Shown here: positions 43,329 to 51,706 of the stretch, piece by piece
Layout of the letters: each line of letters starts with the position of its first letter
Position numbering within the stretch: position 1 is the first letter of the stretch
Assembly: GCA_017744495.1 (NCBI GenBank)
Contig: JAGIBE010000213.1
Coordinates: 95,491 to 156,177 of the forward strand
Direction of reading: 5' to 3'
Origin: Caulobacter sp.
Lineage (GTDB): Bacteria; Pseudomonadota; Alphaproteobacteria; Caulobacterales; Caulobacteraceae
Length of the DNA stretch: 60,687 nucleotides
The notes under the pieces: generated by a model
Told to the model about the DNA's origin: nothing
Seen by the model: the letters and a program-made list of their open reading frames with translations, nothing else
The model's database searches: none
Position numbers and translations under genes: made by a program

Positions 43329-43958
43329 ATGCCCGACCTGTCCAGCGTCCAAACCGGCGACGCCACCGTGGACAAAGCCGTCTGTGTCTATTGCGGGTCG
43401 TCCAACGCGGCCGAGCCGGCGTTCCTGGAGGCGGCGTTCCAGATCGGCGGCGATTTCGCCAAGGCCGGACTGAAGCTGGTCTATGGCGGCGGCGGCGTGG
43501 GCCTGATGGGCGCGACGGCGCGCGGCGCCCACGAGGCCGGTGGCCGGGTGCTGGGCATCATCCCAGAATTCCTGCGCGGCCGCGAGCAGCCGTTCGACGA
43601 CGTCGAGACCGTGGTCGTCACCTCGATGCACGAACGCAAGATGATGATGTTTGAGCGTTCGGACGCCTTCGTCGTCCTGCCCGGCGGCATCGGCACGCTG
43701 GAGGAGATCATCGAACTTCTGTCCTGGCGACGCCTGGACCTGCACCGCAAGCCAATCGTCTTCCACAATCCGGGCGGCTTCTGGGACCCGCTGTTCGCCC
43801 TGCTGCATCACACCATCGACCGGGGCCTGACCCCGCCGTCGCTGCAGGAGTCCTGGCGGGTGGCGGAACACGCCAGCGGCATAACGCCCACCCTACTGGC
43901 CTGGCTTGCCGAAACCGGGCAAGAAGACGCGTCTTCAAACGTTCGTTTGTTGACTTAG
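43329..43958 (+). CDS. LOG family protein (TIGR00730)
   Basis: A 209-residue Rossmann-fold protein of the LOG family. The motifs VCVYCGSSNAAEPAF, KLVYGGGGVGLMGATARGAHEAGG, SMHERKMMMFERSDAFVVLPGGIGTLEEIIE and LSWRRLDLHRKPI are complete, including the catalytic PGGxGTxxE. Members release adenine or cytokinin bases from nucleoside 5'-monophosphates; the bacterial housekeeping role is nucleotide ribohydrolase activity. The ATG at 43329 has GGAG upstream, and a terminator-like hairpin lies in its leader. Confidence 0.9.
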   Translation: MPDLSSVQTGDATVDKAVCVYCGSSNAAEPAFLEAAFQIGGDFAKAGLKLVYGGGGVGLMGATARGAHEAGGRVLGIIPEFLRGREQPFDDVETVVVTSMHERKMMMFERSDAFVVLPGGIGTLEEIIELLSWRRLDLHRKPIVFHNPGGFWDPLFALLHHTIDRGLTPPSLQESWRVAEHASGITPTLLAWLAETGQEDASSNVRLLT

Positions 43959-44025
43959 TTGCAAAACGCAACGATATGTCCGCGACCGGCCTCCCACGTC
44001 GGTCTTAGGGGATAAGGAAACAGAC

Positions 44026-44340
44026 ATGCGTATCTTCGTGACCGCGCTCGCCGCGGCCTCCGCCCTGTCCACGCTCGGGATGGCGACCGGCGCCTTCGCC
44101 GCCGAGGGCGCGGTTCTCAAGCTGAAGGCCCCCAGCAAGGCCCCCACCCTGATCCAGGACGGCGCCATGTGGCGCTGCAACGGCGACGTCTGCGCCGCGC
44201 CGCAGGTCAAGTCGTTGCCGATCGGCCGCGCGTGCCGCAAGGTCGCCGCCGAACTCGGCGCCGTGACGACGTTCAACTATCGCGGTGAAGAGCTGGACGC
44301 CTCCGGCATCGCCGACTGCAACACGGCCGCCAAGCCATAA
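44026..44340 (+). CDS. Small exported Cys-containing protein
   Basis: A 104-residue protein with a signal peptide (MRIFVTALAAASALSTLGMATGAFAAEG). The mature part is short, with WRCNGDVCAAP, a conserved RACRKVAAELG segment, FNYRG, and a final Cys in IADCNTAAKP, giving four Cys that could form two disulfides. Similar small proteins occur across Caulobacterales (I recall a CC_3452-type family), but no function is known. A strong terminator follows at 44373-44403. Confidence 0.75.
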   Translation: MRIFVTALAAASALSTLGMATGAFAAEGAVLKLKAPSKAPTLIQDGAMWRCNGDVCAAPQVKSLPIGRACRKVAAELGAVTTFNYRGEELDASGIADCNTAAKP

Positions 44341-44372
44341 GACCCCGCTCGAACCTTTCGAAATGAAACACG

Positions 44373-44403
44373 AGGGCGGCTCGCCAGACGGGCCGCCCTT
44401 TTT
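44373..44403 (+). terminator. Intrinsic terminator after the small exported protein gene
   Basis: AGGGCGGC (44373-44380) and GCCGCCCT (44392-44399) form an 8-bp stem with an 11-base loop, followed by a T tract to 44403. Confidence 0.85.
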
Positions 44404-44408
44404 CTCGT

Positions 44409-44531
44409 CTACTTCCGACCGGACGGCTTCGGCTCCGAAGCCGGCGGCTTGGACGGTTGTCTTCCCCCGACCAGCATCCCGCCGATCAGGGCGAAGGACA
44501 GCATGGCGTGGTTCATCTTCGATACGTTCAT
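44409..44531 (-). CDS. Possible 40-residue membrane peptide
   Basis: A short frame, MNVSKMNHAMLSFALIGGML plus VGGRQ and a Pro/Lys/Ser-rich tail. It has one hydrophobic stretch long enough to cross or insert into a membrane. A GGGAG lies rather far (11 bases) from the ATG. It may be a real small protein or chance; no relatives are known to me. Confidence 0.3.
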   Translation of the reverse strand: MNVSKMNHAMLSFALIGGMLVGGRQPSKPPASEPKPSGRK

Positions 44532-44731
44532 TTGGCGGCGTCTCCCAGATAGCCGTTGGACCAGGAGACGCGCGCGGCTTACAGGGGCTCCCACCCTCCT
44601 AGTCGTCAGCGCGTCGATACAAAGCATGCGCCGGCCTGGCCGAGACGCAACAAAAATCATCCGAACCCTGACGAATTCAGTATACGGATGACTATGCTTT
44701 TCCTTTGCTCGCAAAGCCTTGCGCCACAAAG

Positions 44732-44765
44732 AAAAAGCCGCCCGCGACGGCGTGTCGCGGGCGGC
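44732..44765 (-). terminator. Strong terminator of the acyl-CoA dehydrogenase operon
   Basis: On the minus strand GCCGCCCGCGAC (44765-44754) pairs perfectly with GTCGCGGGCGGC (44748-44737) across a 5-base loop and is followed by TTTTT (44736-44732). It lies 35 bases after the stop of the 381-residue acyl-CoA dehydrogenase gene. Confidence 0.9.
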
Positions 44766-44799
44766 CTTATCGTCAATCGGCGGTTGTCCGTGAGCGGTA

Positions 44800-45945
44800 T
44801 TACGCCGCCTTGCCGAACGACAGCGATTCGTAACGCCGCAGATGGTGATCGACCGAACCGAACAGGCCCTCGATCAGCGAGGCGCGCTTGAAGTAATGGC
44901 CGATCGCCAACTCGTCGGTCATGCCCATGCCGCCGTGGATCTGGATGGCGTTCTGGCCGACGAACTTGCAGGCGCGGCCGATGCGGACCTTGGCGGCCGA
45001 GACGGCCTTGGCGCGCTCATCCTCGCCCTCGGACAGCTTGATCGTAGCCATGTAAGTCATCGACACGGCCTGCTCCAGCTCGATGAACATGTCGACCATC
45101 CGGTGCTGCAGCACCTGGAAGTTCGAGATGGCCGTGCCGAACTGCTTGCGCTGCTTGGCGTAGTCCAAGGTGCCCTCGTGCAGCTTGCGCAGCACGCCCA
45201 CGGCCTCGGCGCCGACGGCGGCGACAGCCTCGTCGATAACCTGGTTGACCAGGGGTAGGCCGCCGCCTTCCTGGCCGATCAGGGCGTCGACCGGGAGCGA
45301 GACGTTCTCGAAATAGACTTCCGAAGCGCGGTTGCCGTCCACCGTAGGATAGTCGCGCGTGACGATGCCCGGCAGGCTCTTGTCGACCAGGAAGACCGAG
45401 ACGCCGCCGGCGTCGCGCTGGGCGCCGCCGGTGCGGGCGGTGACCACCAGATGGGTGGCGAACGGCGCGCCGACCACCACGGCCTTGTGGCCGTTCAGGA
45501 CATAGCCCGAGCCGTCCTTCTTGGCCGTCGTCTTCAGGTCCTGCCAAGTGTAGCGGCCCTGCGGCTCGGCATAGGCGAAGGCGATGGTGGTCGTGCCCGC
45601 CACGATGCCCTCGATCACCGACGCCGCCCCGGCGTAGCCCGAGTGCTTCATGAAGCCGCCGCCGATCACCACGGTGCCGAGATAGGGCTCGATGACGAGC
45701 GCCTTACCGAACTCCTCCATGATGATCATGTTGTCGATCGCGCCGCCGCCCAGGCCGCCCAGCTCTTCGCTGAACGAGGCGCCCAGGATGCCCAGCTCCT
45801 CGGCGAAGGCCTTCCAGTAGTCCTGGCGCCAGCCGGCTTCGGAATTGACGATCTTACGGCGGGTCTCGAAGTCGTACTTGTCCTGCAGGAAGCTCGCGAC
45901 CGTGTCGCGGACCATCGACTGCTCTTCGGTGAAGTTGAAATCCAT
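44800..45945 (-). CDS. Acyl-CoA dehydrogenase, small partner subunit type
   Basis: A 381-residue flavoprotein of the acyl-CoA dehydrogenase superfamily. It has an N-terminal helical domain (MDFNFTEEQSMVRDTVASFL), a middle FAYAEPQGRYTWQDL beta domain, and a C-terminal VGQNAIQIHGGMGMTDELAIGHYFKRASL segment. It lies 114 bases downstream of a second, 404-residue dehydrogenase, as in PimC/PimD-like and steroid-degrading pairs that assemble as heteromers. The substrate (dicarboxylic, branched or ring-derived acyl-CoA) cannot be read from sequence. Confidence 0.88.
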   Translation of the reverse strand: MDFNFTEEQSMVRDTVASFLQDKYDFETRRKIVNSEAGWRQDYWKAFAEELGILGASFSEELGGLGGGAIDNMIIMEEFGKALVIEPYLGTVVIGGGFMKHSGYAGAASVIEGIVAGTTTIAFAYAEPQGRYTWQDLKTTAKKDGSGYVLNGHKAVVVGAPFATHLVVTARTGGAQRDAGGVSVFLVDKSLPGIVTRDYPTVDGNRASEVYFENVSLPVDALIGQEGGGLPLVNQVIDEAVAAVGAEAVGVLRKLHEGTLDYAKQRKQFGTAISNFQVLQHRMVDMFIELEQAVSMTYMATIKLSEGEDERAKAVSAAKVRIGRACKFVGQNAIQIHGGMGMTDELAIGHYFKRASLIEGLFGSVDHHLRRYESLSFGKAA

Positions 45946-46059
45946 CCCTGGGTTCCCGTCTCTGTCTTTGTCCCCGGCGGCGCTCGGCCGGCCTCGGGGC
46001 GGCGGTGATCATGTCGGAAGTCGCGGCGAGCGGCCCGGCCGCTCGCCCTGGTCGTCGCC

Positions 46060-47274
46060 CTAGAGGCCCAGCACCATCTTGGCGATGATGTTACGCTGGA
46101 TCTCGTTGGACCCGCCGTAGATCGACGTCTTGCGGACGTTGAAATAGGTCGGGGCCGCGCGGTGGGTCCATTCGGGGCCGATCGGATGGGCGTTGTCGCC
46201 GTCCTTCGGGAAGCCACGGAAGTACGGCGCGGCGTAGTGGCCGGCGGCCTCCAGCACCAGCTCCGTGATCCGCTGCTGGATTTCGGTGCCCTTGATCTTC
46301 AGGACCGAGGATTCCGGACCGGGGCCTTTGCCGGCCGCTTCGCCGGCCAGCGTGCGCAGCTCGGTGTATTCCAGGGCCGTCAGGTCGATCTCCAGGTCGG
46401 CGACCTTCCGCTTGAAGTCCGGGTCGGTCAGCAGCGGCTGGCCGTCGTCGCCCAGCTCGGTCGAGGCGATCTGGCGGATACGCTCGATGCCGCGCTTGGA
46501 GCGCGCCACGCCGGCGATACCGCTGCGCTCGTGGGCCAGCAGGAACTTGGCGCAGGTCCAGCCCTTGTTCTCCTCGTAGATGCGGTTCTCGACCGGCACC
46601 TTGACGTTTTCGAGCCAGACCTCGTTGACCTCGTGCTCGCCGCCCAGGGTGATGATCGGACGCACGGTCACGCCCGGCGACTTCATGTCGATCAGCAGGA
46701 ACGAGATGCCTTCCTGGATCTTGGCGGCTGGATCGGTGCGGACCAGACAGAAGATCCAGTCGCCGTGCTGGGCCAGGGTGGTCCAGGTCTTCTGGCCGTT
46801 GACCAGGTAGTATTCCTTGTCGTCGTCGCCGGTGAAGCGTTCCGCTTTGGTCTTCAGGCTGGCCAGGTCCGAACCGGCGCCCGGTTCGGAATAGCCCTGC
46901 GACCACCAGATGTCGCCCGACAGGGTCGGCGGCAGGAAGCGCTCCTTCTGCTCGGGGGTGCCGAAGGTGTAGATCACCGGCCCGACCATGTTGATGCCGA
47001 ACGGCAGGATCGGGACGCAGTCGGCGCGGGCCGTCTCTTCCGACCAGATGTAGCGCTGCACCGAGGTCCAGCCGGGGCCGCCGTACTTCTCCGGCCAGGC
47101 CGGGGCCACCCAGCCCTTCTTGGCCAAAATCCGATGCCAGGACAGAAAGTCCTCCTTGGCCATCTCCTCGCCCTCCTCCTGCTTTTCGCGCAGGCCGGCG
47201 GGATAGTTCTCGGCGATGAAGGCGCGGACCTCGTCGCGGAACGCGACGTCTTCGGGCGAGAAATCGAGGTTCAT
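46060..47274 (-). CDS. Acyl-CoA dehydrogenase, large partner subunit type
   Basis: A 404-residue acyl-CoA dehydrogenase beginning MNLDFSPEDVAFRDEVRAFI, with KYGGPGWTSVQRYIWSEE, the FAD-binding WWSQGYSEPGAGSDLASLKTKA, and the C-terminal TSIYGGSNEIQRNIIAKMVLGL. It is upstream of the 381-residue homologue on the same strand. This order and the length difference match the PimC-PimD type alpha2beta2 enzymes that oxidise acyl chains longer or bulkier than those of standard beta-oxidation. The pairing is inference from context. Confidence 0.9.
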   Translation of the reverse strand: MNLDFSPEDVAFRDEVRAFIAENYPAGLREKQEEGEEMAKEDFLSWHRILAKKGWVAPAWPEKYGGPGWTSVQRYIWSEETARADCVPILPFGINMVGPVIYTFGTPEQKERFLPPTLSGDIWWSQGYSEPGAGSDLASLKTKAERFTGDDDKEYYLVNGQKTWTTLAQHGDWIFCLVRTDPAAKIQEGISFLLIDMKSPGVTVRPIITLGGEHEVNEVWLENVKVPVENRIYEENKGWTCAKFLLAHERSGIAGVARSKRGIERIRQIASTELGDDGQPLLTDPDFKRKVADLEIDLTALEYTELRTLAGEAAGKGPGPESSVLKIKGTEIQQRITELVLEAAGHYAAPYFRGFPKDGDNAHPIGPEWTHRAAPTYFNVRKTSIYGGSNEIQRNIIAKMVLGL

Positions 47275-47404
47275 GGCGGACTCCCGGAAATCGGCCCTCT
47301 TCAGGGGCCGTCTTAGCTTTCGGGAGTCACCTTAGAGTTCGAACGGGCGTTTGGAAAGATGACCTTAGCGTCAACGTAAACATTGTTCAGTTGCTGGGTC
47401 GGGC

Positions 47405-48283
47405 TTAGCGGACCTCGCAGGCCAAGCGGACCAGCGCCAGGGCGGTGACGCCGCCGACGCCCTCCTCCTCGGCGATGTCCAGGGCGATCAGCGGCCGTTT
47501 GCCGAGGACCTCCAGAAGGCGGGCGTGCCCCTGAGCGGTCCCGACATGGCCGGCCTGGCAGTGGGCGACCAGGGCCGGGTCGATAGCGTGCAGCACGGCG
47601 GCGGCGGCGGCCGAGGCGTAGCCGTCCAGCAAGACAGGGACCTTCTGGACCCGGGCGGCGAGGATCGCCCCGACCAGGGCGGCCGTCTCCCGCCCGCCGA
47701 GCTGGCGCAAGATCTGCAACGGATCAGACAAGTCGTCCTCGCTGACAGCCCGAACCAGCGCGGTAGCGATCGGCTCCGGCGCGTCGCTCCAATCGGAGGC
47801 CTCTCCGCCGAACAGGGCCAGGGCGATGGCGCCGGCCGCGCGGTCGGTCTCGGCGGCGATCACGCCGGGGATCAGCAGGTCGGGCTGCTTGGCCAGGGCC
47901 TCCATGCCGAAGGCCATGGTGGCGGCGCATTCCTTCTCGCTCATCGAGGCCTTCTGGACCGCGTCGGGAGTCGGGCGGTCGATGGCCAGGTCGAAAGCTT
48001 CTAGTCCCGCGCCCTGGACGCCGGCGATGCGGCAGACATTGGCCCCGCCGGCGGCCACGGCCTCCAGGCGCTCGCGAGCCCAACCGCGGGGGCCCACGCC
48101 CTGGCGGGCGCCGGCGTAGAGGGCGACGACGGGACGGAGCACAGCCGGCGGCGTCTTGCCCGTCCAGTCCGTCAGCCAGGCCGAGATTTCAGCCAGGCGG
48201 TCACCGCCCGCGAAGCTCGAGGTCGGAACGGCCGGCGCGTCGGCGGCCAACTTGCGGATGTCGTCGAAGGGAGAAACGGTCAT
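47405..48283 (-). CDS. cobT: CobT-like nicotinate-nucleotide-dimethylbenzimidazole phosphoribosyltransferase, divergent
   Basis: A 292-residue protein of the CobT family, which activates the lower ligand base of cobalamin. Recognisable parts are [57 protein letters not shown], and the C-terminal [18 protein letters not shown] containing the probable catalytic Glu. The usual GEMGIGNTT loop is not seen; the aligned region reads [21 protein letters not shown]. It is also shorter than the ~340-residue norm. The ATG at 48283 fits a [10 protein letters not shown] start. No other cobalamin genes are adjacent. Activity may be altered. Confidence 0.72.
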   Translation of the reverse strand: MTVSPFDDIRKLAADAPAVPTSSFAGGDRLAEISAWLTDWTGKTPPAVLRPVVALYAGARQGVGPRGWARERLEAVAAGGANVCRIAGVQGAGLEAFDLAIDRPTPDAVQKASMSEKECAATMAFGMEALAKQPDLLIPGVIAAETDRAAGAIALALFGGEASDWSDAPEPIATALVRAVSEDDLSDPLQILRQLGGRETAALVGAILAARVQKVPVLLDGYASAAAAAVLHAIDPALVAHCQAGHVGTAQGHARLLEVLGKRPLIALDIAEEEGVGGVTALALVRLACEVR

Positions 48284-48344
48284 GGGGCGCGGACTTAAGC
48301 CAGCCCGCGCCCGATGCAAAGACGTGGATCGTCCCAAAGGACGA

Positions 48345-48686
48345 TCAGGCGCCGCCGGACGAGCTGGTCAGCGCCTTGCACGCGCCGTCGCGCTCGGCGA
48401 TCAGCGAAGCCTTCACGTCATCCTTGGCCTTGTCGGCCTGGGCGCTGGCGTTCCGCTCGGCGGACGCGACGCGGTTCTGGACCAGCGGATCGCGCCCGCG
48501 GCTCTGGGTCTTCACCAGAGCCTGCAGCGCCGTGGCGTCGGCTTCGCCCAGGCTCGACGCCTTGGCCAGGCCGAGGCAGCGCGAGGCGCGGACGAGTTCG
48601 CTGTCGCTGATGCGATCGGCGGCGAAGGCCGGAGCGACCGTCGAAGCGGCGAGCGCGACGGCGGCGATGGAGATCAGGATGCGCAT
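48345..48686 (-). CDS. Small exported protein, paralogue A
   Basis: A 113-residue protein with a signal peptide ending VAPAFAADR. The mature part is helical with [32 protein letters not shown] and a final [13 protein letters not shown]. The two Cys positions, the RC-GLA motif and overall layout match the protein at 49053-49412, so the two are paralogues on either side of the DUF1289 gene. Function unknown; probably periplasmic. Confidence 0.75.
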   Translation of the reverse strand: MRILISIAAVALAASTVAPAFAADRISDSELVRASRCLGLAKASSLGEADATALQALVKTQSRGRDPLVQNRVASAERNASAQADKAKDDVKASLIAERDGACKALTSSSGGA

Positions 48687-48788
48687 TGGAAAACCCTCAT
48701 AAGATTGAAAAGATGGACGCGACGGACACACGGGTCCGCACCGCGAGCCGCCCTTGCGCGACCCGTCTGGAGCGGCGACATACGGAGC

Positions 48789-49046
48789 ATGACCTCGGCC
48801 ACGCCCCCGAAAGCCCCGGATGGGGAAACTGTAACTTCGGCGCCCCGCCCGCCCCGCCCGATCGCGACGCCTTGCGTGAAGGTCTGCGCGGTGGACGGCC
48901 AGAGCGGCTTCTGCCTGGGCTGCCGGCGAACCCTTCCCGAGATCGCCGGCTGGGCCCGGCTGAGTGACGAGGAGCGGGCCGCTATCATGGCCGCCCTTCC
49001 CCATCGCCCAGATCCGATGGCTAACCTGACGGCCGGCCAAGGTTAG
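48789..49046 (+). CDS. DUF1289 family protein
   Basis: An 85-residue protein whose core [36 protein letters not shown] is the DUF1289 signature: two CxxxC/CxxC-like pairs that probably bind a metal. The N-terminus is Pro/Ala-rich and probably disordered. It is divergent from one small exported protein and convergent with its paralogue. In many proteobacteria DUF1289 genes neighbour unrelated core genes; the function is not established. Confidence 0.87.
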   Translation: MTSATPPKAPDGETVTSAPRPPRPIATPCVKVCAVDGQSGFCLGCRRTLPEIAGWARLSDEERAAIMAALPHRPDPMANLTAGQG

Positions 49047-49052
49047 ACGCAA

Positions 49053-49412
49053 CTAGTTGGCGGTGTTGACCGCGGCGCCGGTCGAAGCGCCGTTCAGCCA
49101 GGCTGAGCAGGTGTTGGTGCGTTCGGCCAACAGCTTTTCTTTCTTCGCGCCGTCGGCCTTGTCGCCTTCCTTCTGAGCATCGACGATCTTCCGCTGGGCC
49201 GAAGCGCGGACCGGCAGTTCGCGGCTGGCGCCCTCGGTTCGCAGGAACGCGTCAATGCCCGCGGTGTCCACCTTGCCCAAGCCGTCGGACGCGGCCAGGC
49301 CGCGGCAACGGGCGGCTTGCAGGAATTCGTAGTTGGAAGCGGCGGCGCCGGCCTGGGCGGCTCCCGCGAGGGCCGAGGCGGCGGCGATCGTCGCGACAAT
49401 GATCTTTTTCAT
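49053..49412 (-). CDS. Small exported protein, paralogue B
   Basis: A 119-residue protein with a signal peptide (MKKIIVATIAAASALAGAAQAGA). The mature part is FLQAARCRGLAASDGLGKVDTAGIDAFLRTEG, then ELPVRASAQRKIVDAQKEGDKA and ERTNTCSAWLNG. It shares the RC-GLA motif, a spaced second Cys and the Lys/Ala helix with the 48345-48686 protein. The ATG at 49412 has AGGGAATGCCGCT upstream. It is preceded by an AT-rich intergenic stretch of 278 bases. Function unknown. Confidence 0.75.
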   Translation of the reverse strand: MKKIIVATIAAASALAGAAQAGAAASNYEFLQAARCRGLAASDGLGKVDTAGIDAFLRTEGASRELPVRASAQRKIVDAQKEGDKADGAKKEKLLAERTNTCSAWLNGASTGAAVNTAN

Positions 49413-49690
49413 AGCGGCATTCCCTCGATAAGCACTGAACTTGCAAGAGGTGATATGACGCAACATTTGAACATTCTGAAGTTAAATCGAAGTCATGTTC
49501 AGTCATTACATAGATGTAACGATGCGATCATTGAGTATTACGATTTTTTAACTTGCTGATCGATTATCGATTAATTAACCACAAGGGGTCGCGCCGGGAT
49601 CGATTCACCGGTTGAAAACCCATTGCCCGCTAGTGTGCCCGGCAACGGTCGTAGAAACGGCCACAAAGCCTGTATGGCGGGGTGACTTCG

Positions 49691-50191
49691 ATGCTCAAGT
49701 TCGCGTCCATCGCGATCGTAGGCGCGCTCTCGGCGGTCGGGGCGGCGAAAGCCGTCGTGTCGCTGGATGATCTGCGCCAGCCGGACCTGCGCGGTCCCGC
49801 CCCCGCCGTGGCCCCCGCTGACGAGGGCGCGGCCCAGATCGTCAAGGCCGCCGACGGCCATTTCTGGGCCGAGGCCAAGGTTGACGGCCGCGCGGTGCGC
49901 TTCCTGGTCGACACCGGCGCCACCGCCGTGGCCCTCAGCCAGACCGACGCCCAACGCCTGGGCATCGACACCAAGGCCCTGGACTACAGCTACCGGGTCA
50001 TGACGGCCTCGGGCGAAACGCGCGCCGCTTCGGTCAAGCTGGCCAGCATTTCGGTGGCCGGCGCCCAGGTTCGCGACGTCGAGGCGCTGGTCGTCGAGAA
50101 GGGCCTGGAGACCTCGCTGCTGGGCATGACCTATCTGGGCCGCCTCTCCAGCTTCCAGGCCACGCCGCGCGCTCTGGTGCTGCGCTCGTAA
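49691..50191 (+). CDS. Retropepsin-like aspartic protease family protein
   Basis: A 166-residue clan AA aspartic-protease-like protein of the TIGR02281 type. A hydrophobic N-terminus (MLKFASIAIVGALSAVGAAKA) is a signal peptide or anchor. The active-site motif VRFLVDTGATAVALS is intact, followed by YRVMTASGETRAASVKLASISVAGAQVRDVEALVV and LLGMTYLGRL, the second psi-loop. As in retropepsins it must dimerise. The substrate is unknown. The ATG at 49691 is preferred over a GTG nine bases upstream. It is convergent with dusA. Confidence 0.87.
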   Translation: MLKFASIAIVGALSAVGAAKAVVSLDDLRQPDLRGPAPAVAPADEGAAQIVKAADGHFWAEAKVDGRAVRFLVDTGATAVALSQTDAQRLGIDTKALDYSYRVMTASGETRAASVKLASISVAGAQVRDVEALVVEKGLETSLLGMTYLGRLSSFQATPRALVLRS

Positions 50192-50195
50192 GACT

Positions 50196-51200
50196 CTAGC
50201 CCACCGCCGCTTCCAATGTCCGCGCCTCGCGCGCGTCGACGGCCTGGCGCACGGCGGCCAGGGCGCGATCCACGACTTCCAGCCCCGCCCCCGCCGCGAC
50301 GCCTTCGACGGTCAAGATTCGGCGCCAGGCCCGCGCGCCCGGCAGGCCGTGGAACAGGCCCAGCATGTGCCGGGTCATCGCCGCCAGATGCACGCCCGAC
50401 GCCAATTGGCCGGCCATGTAGGGCTTGTAGAGCTCGACCGCCTCGAACGCGTCGATGTCGGCGACGTCTTCGCCGAACACCCGGCGGTCGACCTGCCCCA
50501 GCAGTCCCGGCTCGTGATAAGCCGCGCGGCCAAGCATCACGCCGTCGACATGCTCCAGCTGCTCGAGCGCCACGTCGAGGTCCGGAATCCCGCCGTTGAT
50601 CACGATGGTCAGATCCGGCCGCTCGCGCTTGAGCCTATGGACCAACGGATAGTCCAGCGGCGGCACGTCGCGGTTCTCCTTCGGCGACAGCCCCTTAAGC
50701 CAGGCCTTGCGGGCGTGGACCGCGAAGCTGGTGACGCCCGCCTTGGCCGACAGGTCGACCAGTTCGAACAGGGCCTTCTCCGGCTCTTGGTCATCGACGC
50801 CGATCCGGCATTTGACCGTCACCGGGACCTTCACCGCCGCGGCCATGGCGGCCATGCAGTCTGCCACCAGCTGAGGCTCCTGCATCAGGCACGCGCCGAA
50901 ACGGCCGCTCTGCACGCGGTCGGACGGGCAGCCGACATTCAGGTTGATCTCGTCATAGCCCCAGTCCTCGCCGATCCGGGCGGCGGCAGCCAGGTCGCCG
51001 GGCTCGGACCCGCCCAACTGCAGCGCCACCGGATGCTGGCCGGCGTCGAAGCCGAGCAGCCGCTCGCGGTCGCCGTTCAGCACCGCGCCACTGGTGACCA
51101 TTTCGGAATACAGCAGCGCCCGGCGCGACAGCACCCGGTGCAGAGACCGGCAATGGCGGTCGCTCCAGTCCATCATGGGGGCTATGGAAAATTTCGCCAT
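50196..51200 (-). CDS. dusA: tRNA-dihydrouridine synthase A
   Basis: A 334-residue FMN enzyme reducing uridines 20/20a in the tRNA D-loop. It begins FSIAPMMDWSDRHCRSLHR, has the catalytic Cys in INLNVGCPSDRVQSGRFGACLM, and carries the DusA-specific VHARKAWLKGLSPKENRDVPPLDY plus INGGIPD and GVMLGRAAYHEPGLL. Length and motifs are typical. The ATG at 51200 lies after an AT-rich stretch likely to hold the promoter. Confidence 0.94.
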   Translation of the reverse strand: MAKFSIAPMMDWSDRHCRSLHRVLSRRALLYSEMVTSGAVLNGDRERLLGFDAGQHPVALQLGGSEPGDLAAAARIGEDWGYDEINLNVGCPSDRVQSGRFGACLMQEPQLVADCMAAMAAAVKVPVTVKCRIGVDDQEPEKALFELVDLSAKAGVTSFAVHARKAWLKGLSPKENRDVPPLDYPLVHRLKRERPDLTIVINGGIPDLDVALEQLEHVDGVMLGRAAYHEPGLLGQVDRRVFGEDVADIDAFEAVELYKPYMAGQLASGVHLAAMTRHMLGLFHGLPGARAWRRILTVEGVAAGAGLEVVDRALAAVRQAVDAREARTLEAAVG

Positions 51201-51706
51201 AAACTTTTGATTTTATTCAATATTTTTCACGCCAATCGCTCCCGTGGAGAATTGGATGAGCGGAACCAAACCGAGGGAATTCAGTGAGTTAGCCAAGATC
51301 GCGGTGCGAAAACACACCCGATCCGCTCCACATATATACGCGTTGTACACGCGAAGCGCCAAGTTGCGAACAGAAAGAAGGGCCTTTTCCCGTCAAGCTC
51401 AACGGCGCCGGATGACCATCGAGTCGGTTCTGGCGTCGTTTGCCGCCGTTGGCGCATTTCCAGAAATTGGACGTTCAGCTGTGGCCGACGGCGGCCGCAA
51501 TCCAGTCGAGACCATCCTTTCTCGCGCTCGGCCGAAACCTGTCGCCTGGGCGCAGGCCGGGCTCATTGGCGCTACTCGGCGATGAGGCAAAAACCAGCGC
51601 CACGAATTCATAGGCAAGAAAATTTTCGCTAATGAATTTGCGGCTGGCCTTTCTCGTGTCCGTGACTAGGTTCGAGGCAGCCAAGAAGATCAAAGGGGGG
51701 AGGATC
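51201..51706. other. Intergenic region upstream of the glycoside hydrolase array
   Basis: These 506 bases lie between dusA and the GH31 gene. A 113-codon plus-strand frame (51244-51585) has no recognisable domain, a composition unlike its neighbours and no ribosome site, so it is not called. The region is AT-rich near 51200-51240 and includes a dyad CGCGT-TGTAC-ACGCG at 51339-51353 that could be an operator for the array. A GGGGGAGG ribosome site lies at its end. Confidence 0.5.

Noticed and set aside
48284-48344. Cobalamin riboswitch near the cobT-like gene
   Set aside because: No B12-box-like element seen upstream of the gene's start, and the intergenic space is too short.
51244-51585. 113-codon frame upstream of the GH31 gene
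   Set aside because: No ribosome site or recognisable domain; Arg/Ser-rich composition unlike its neighbours.
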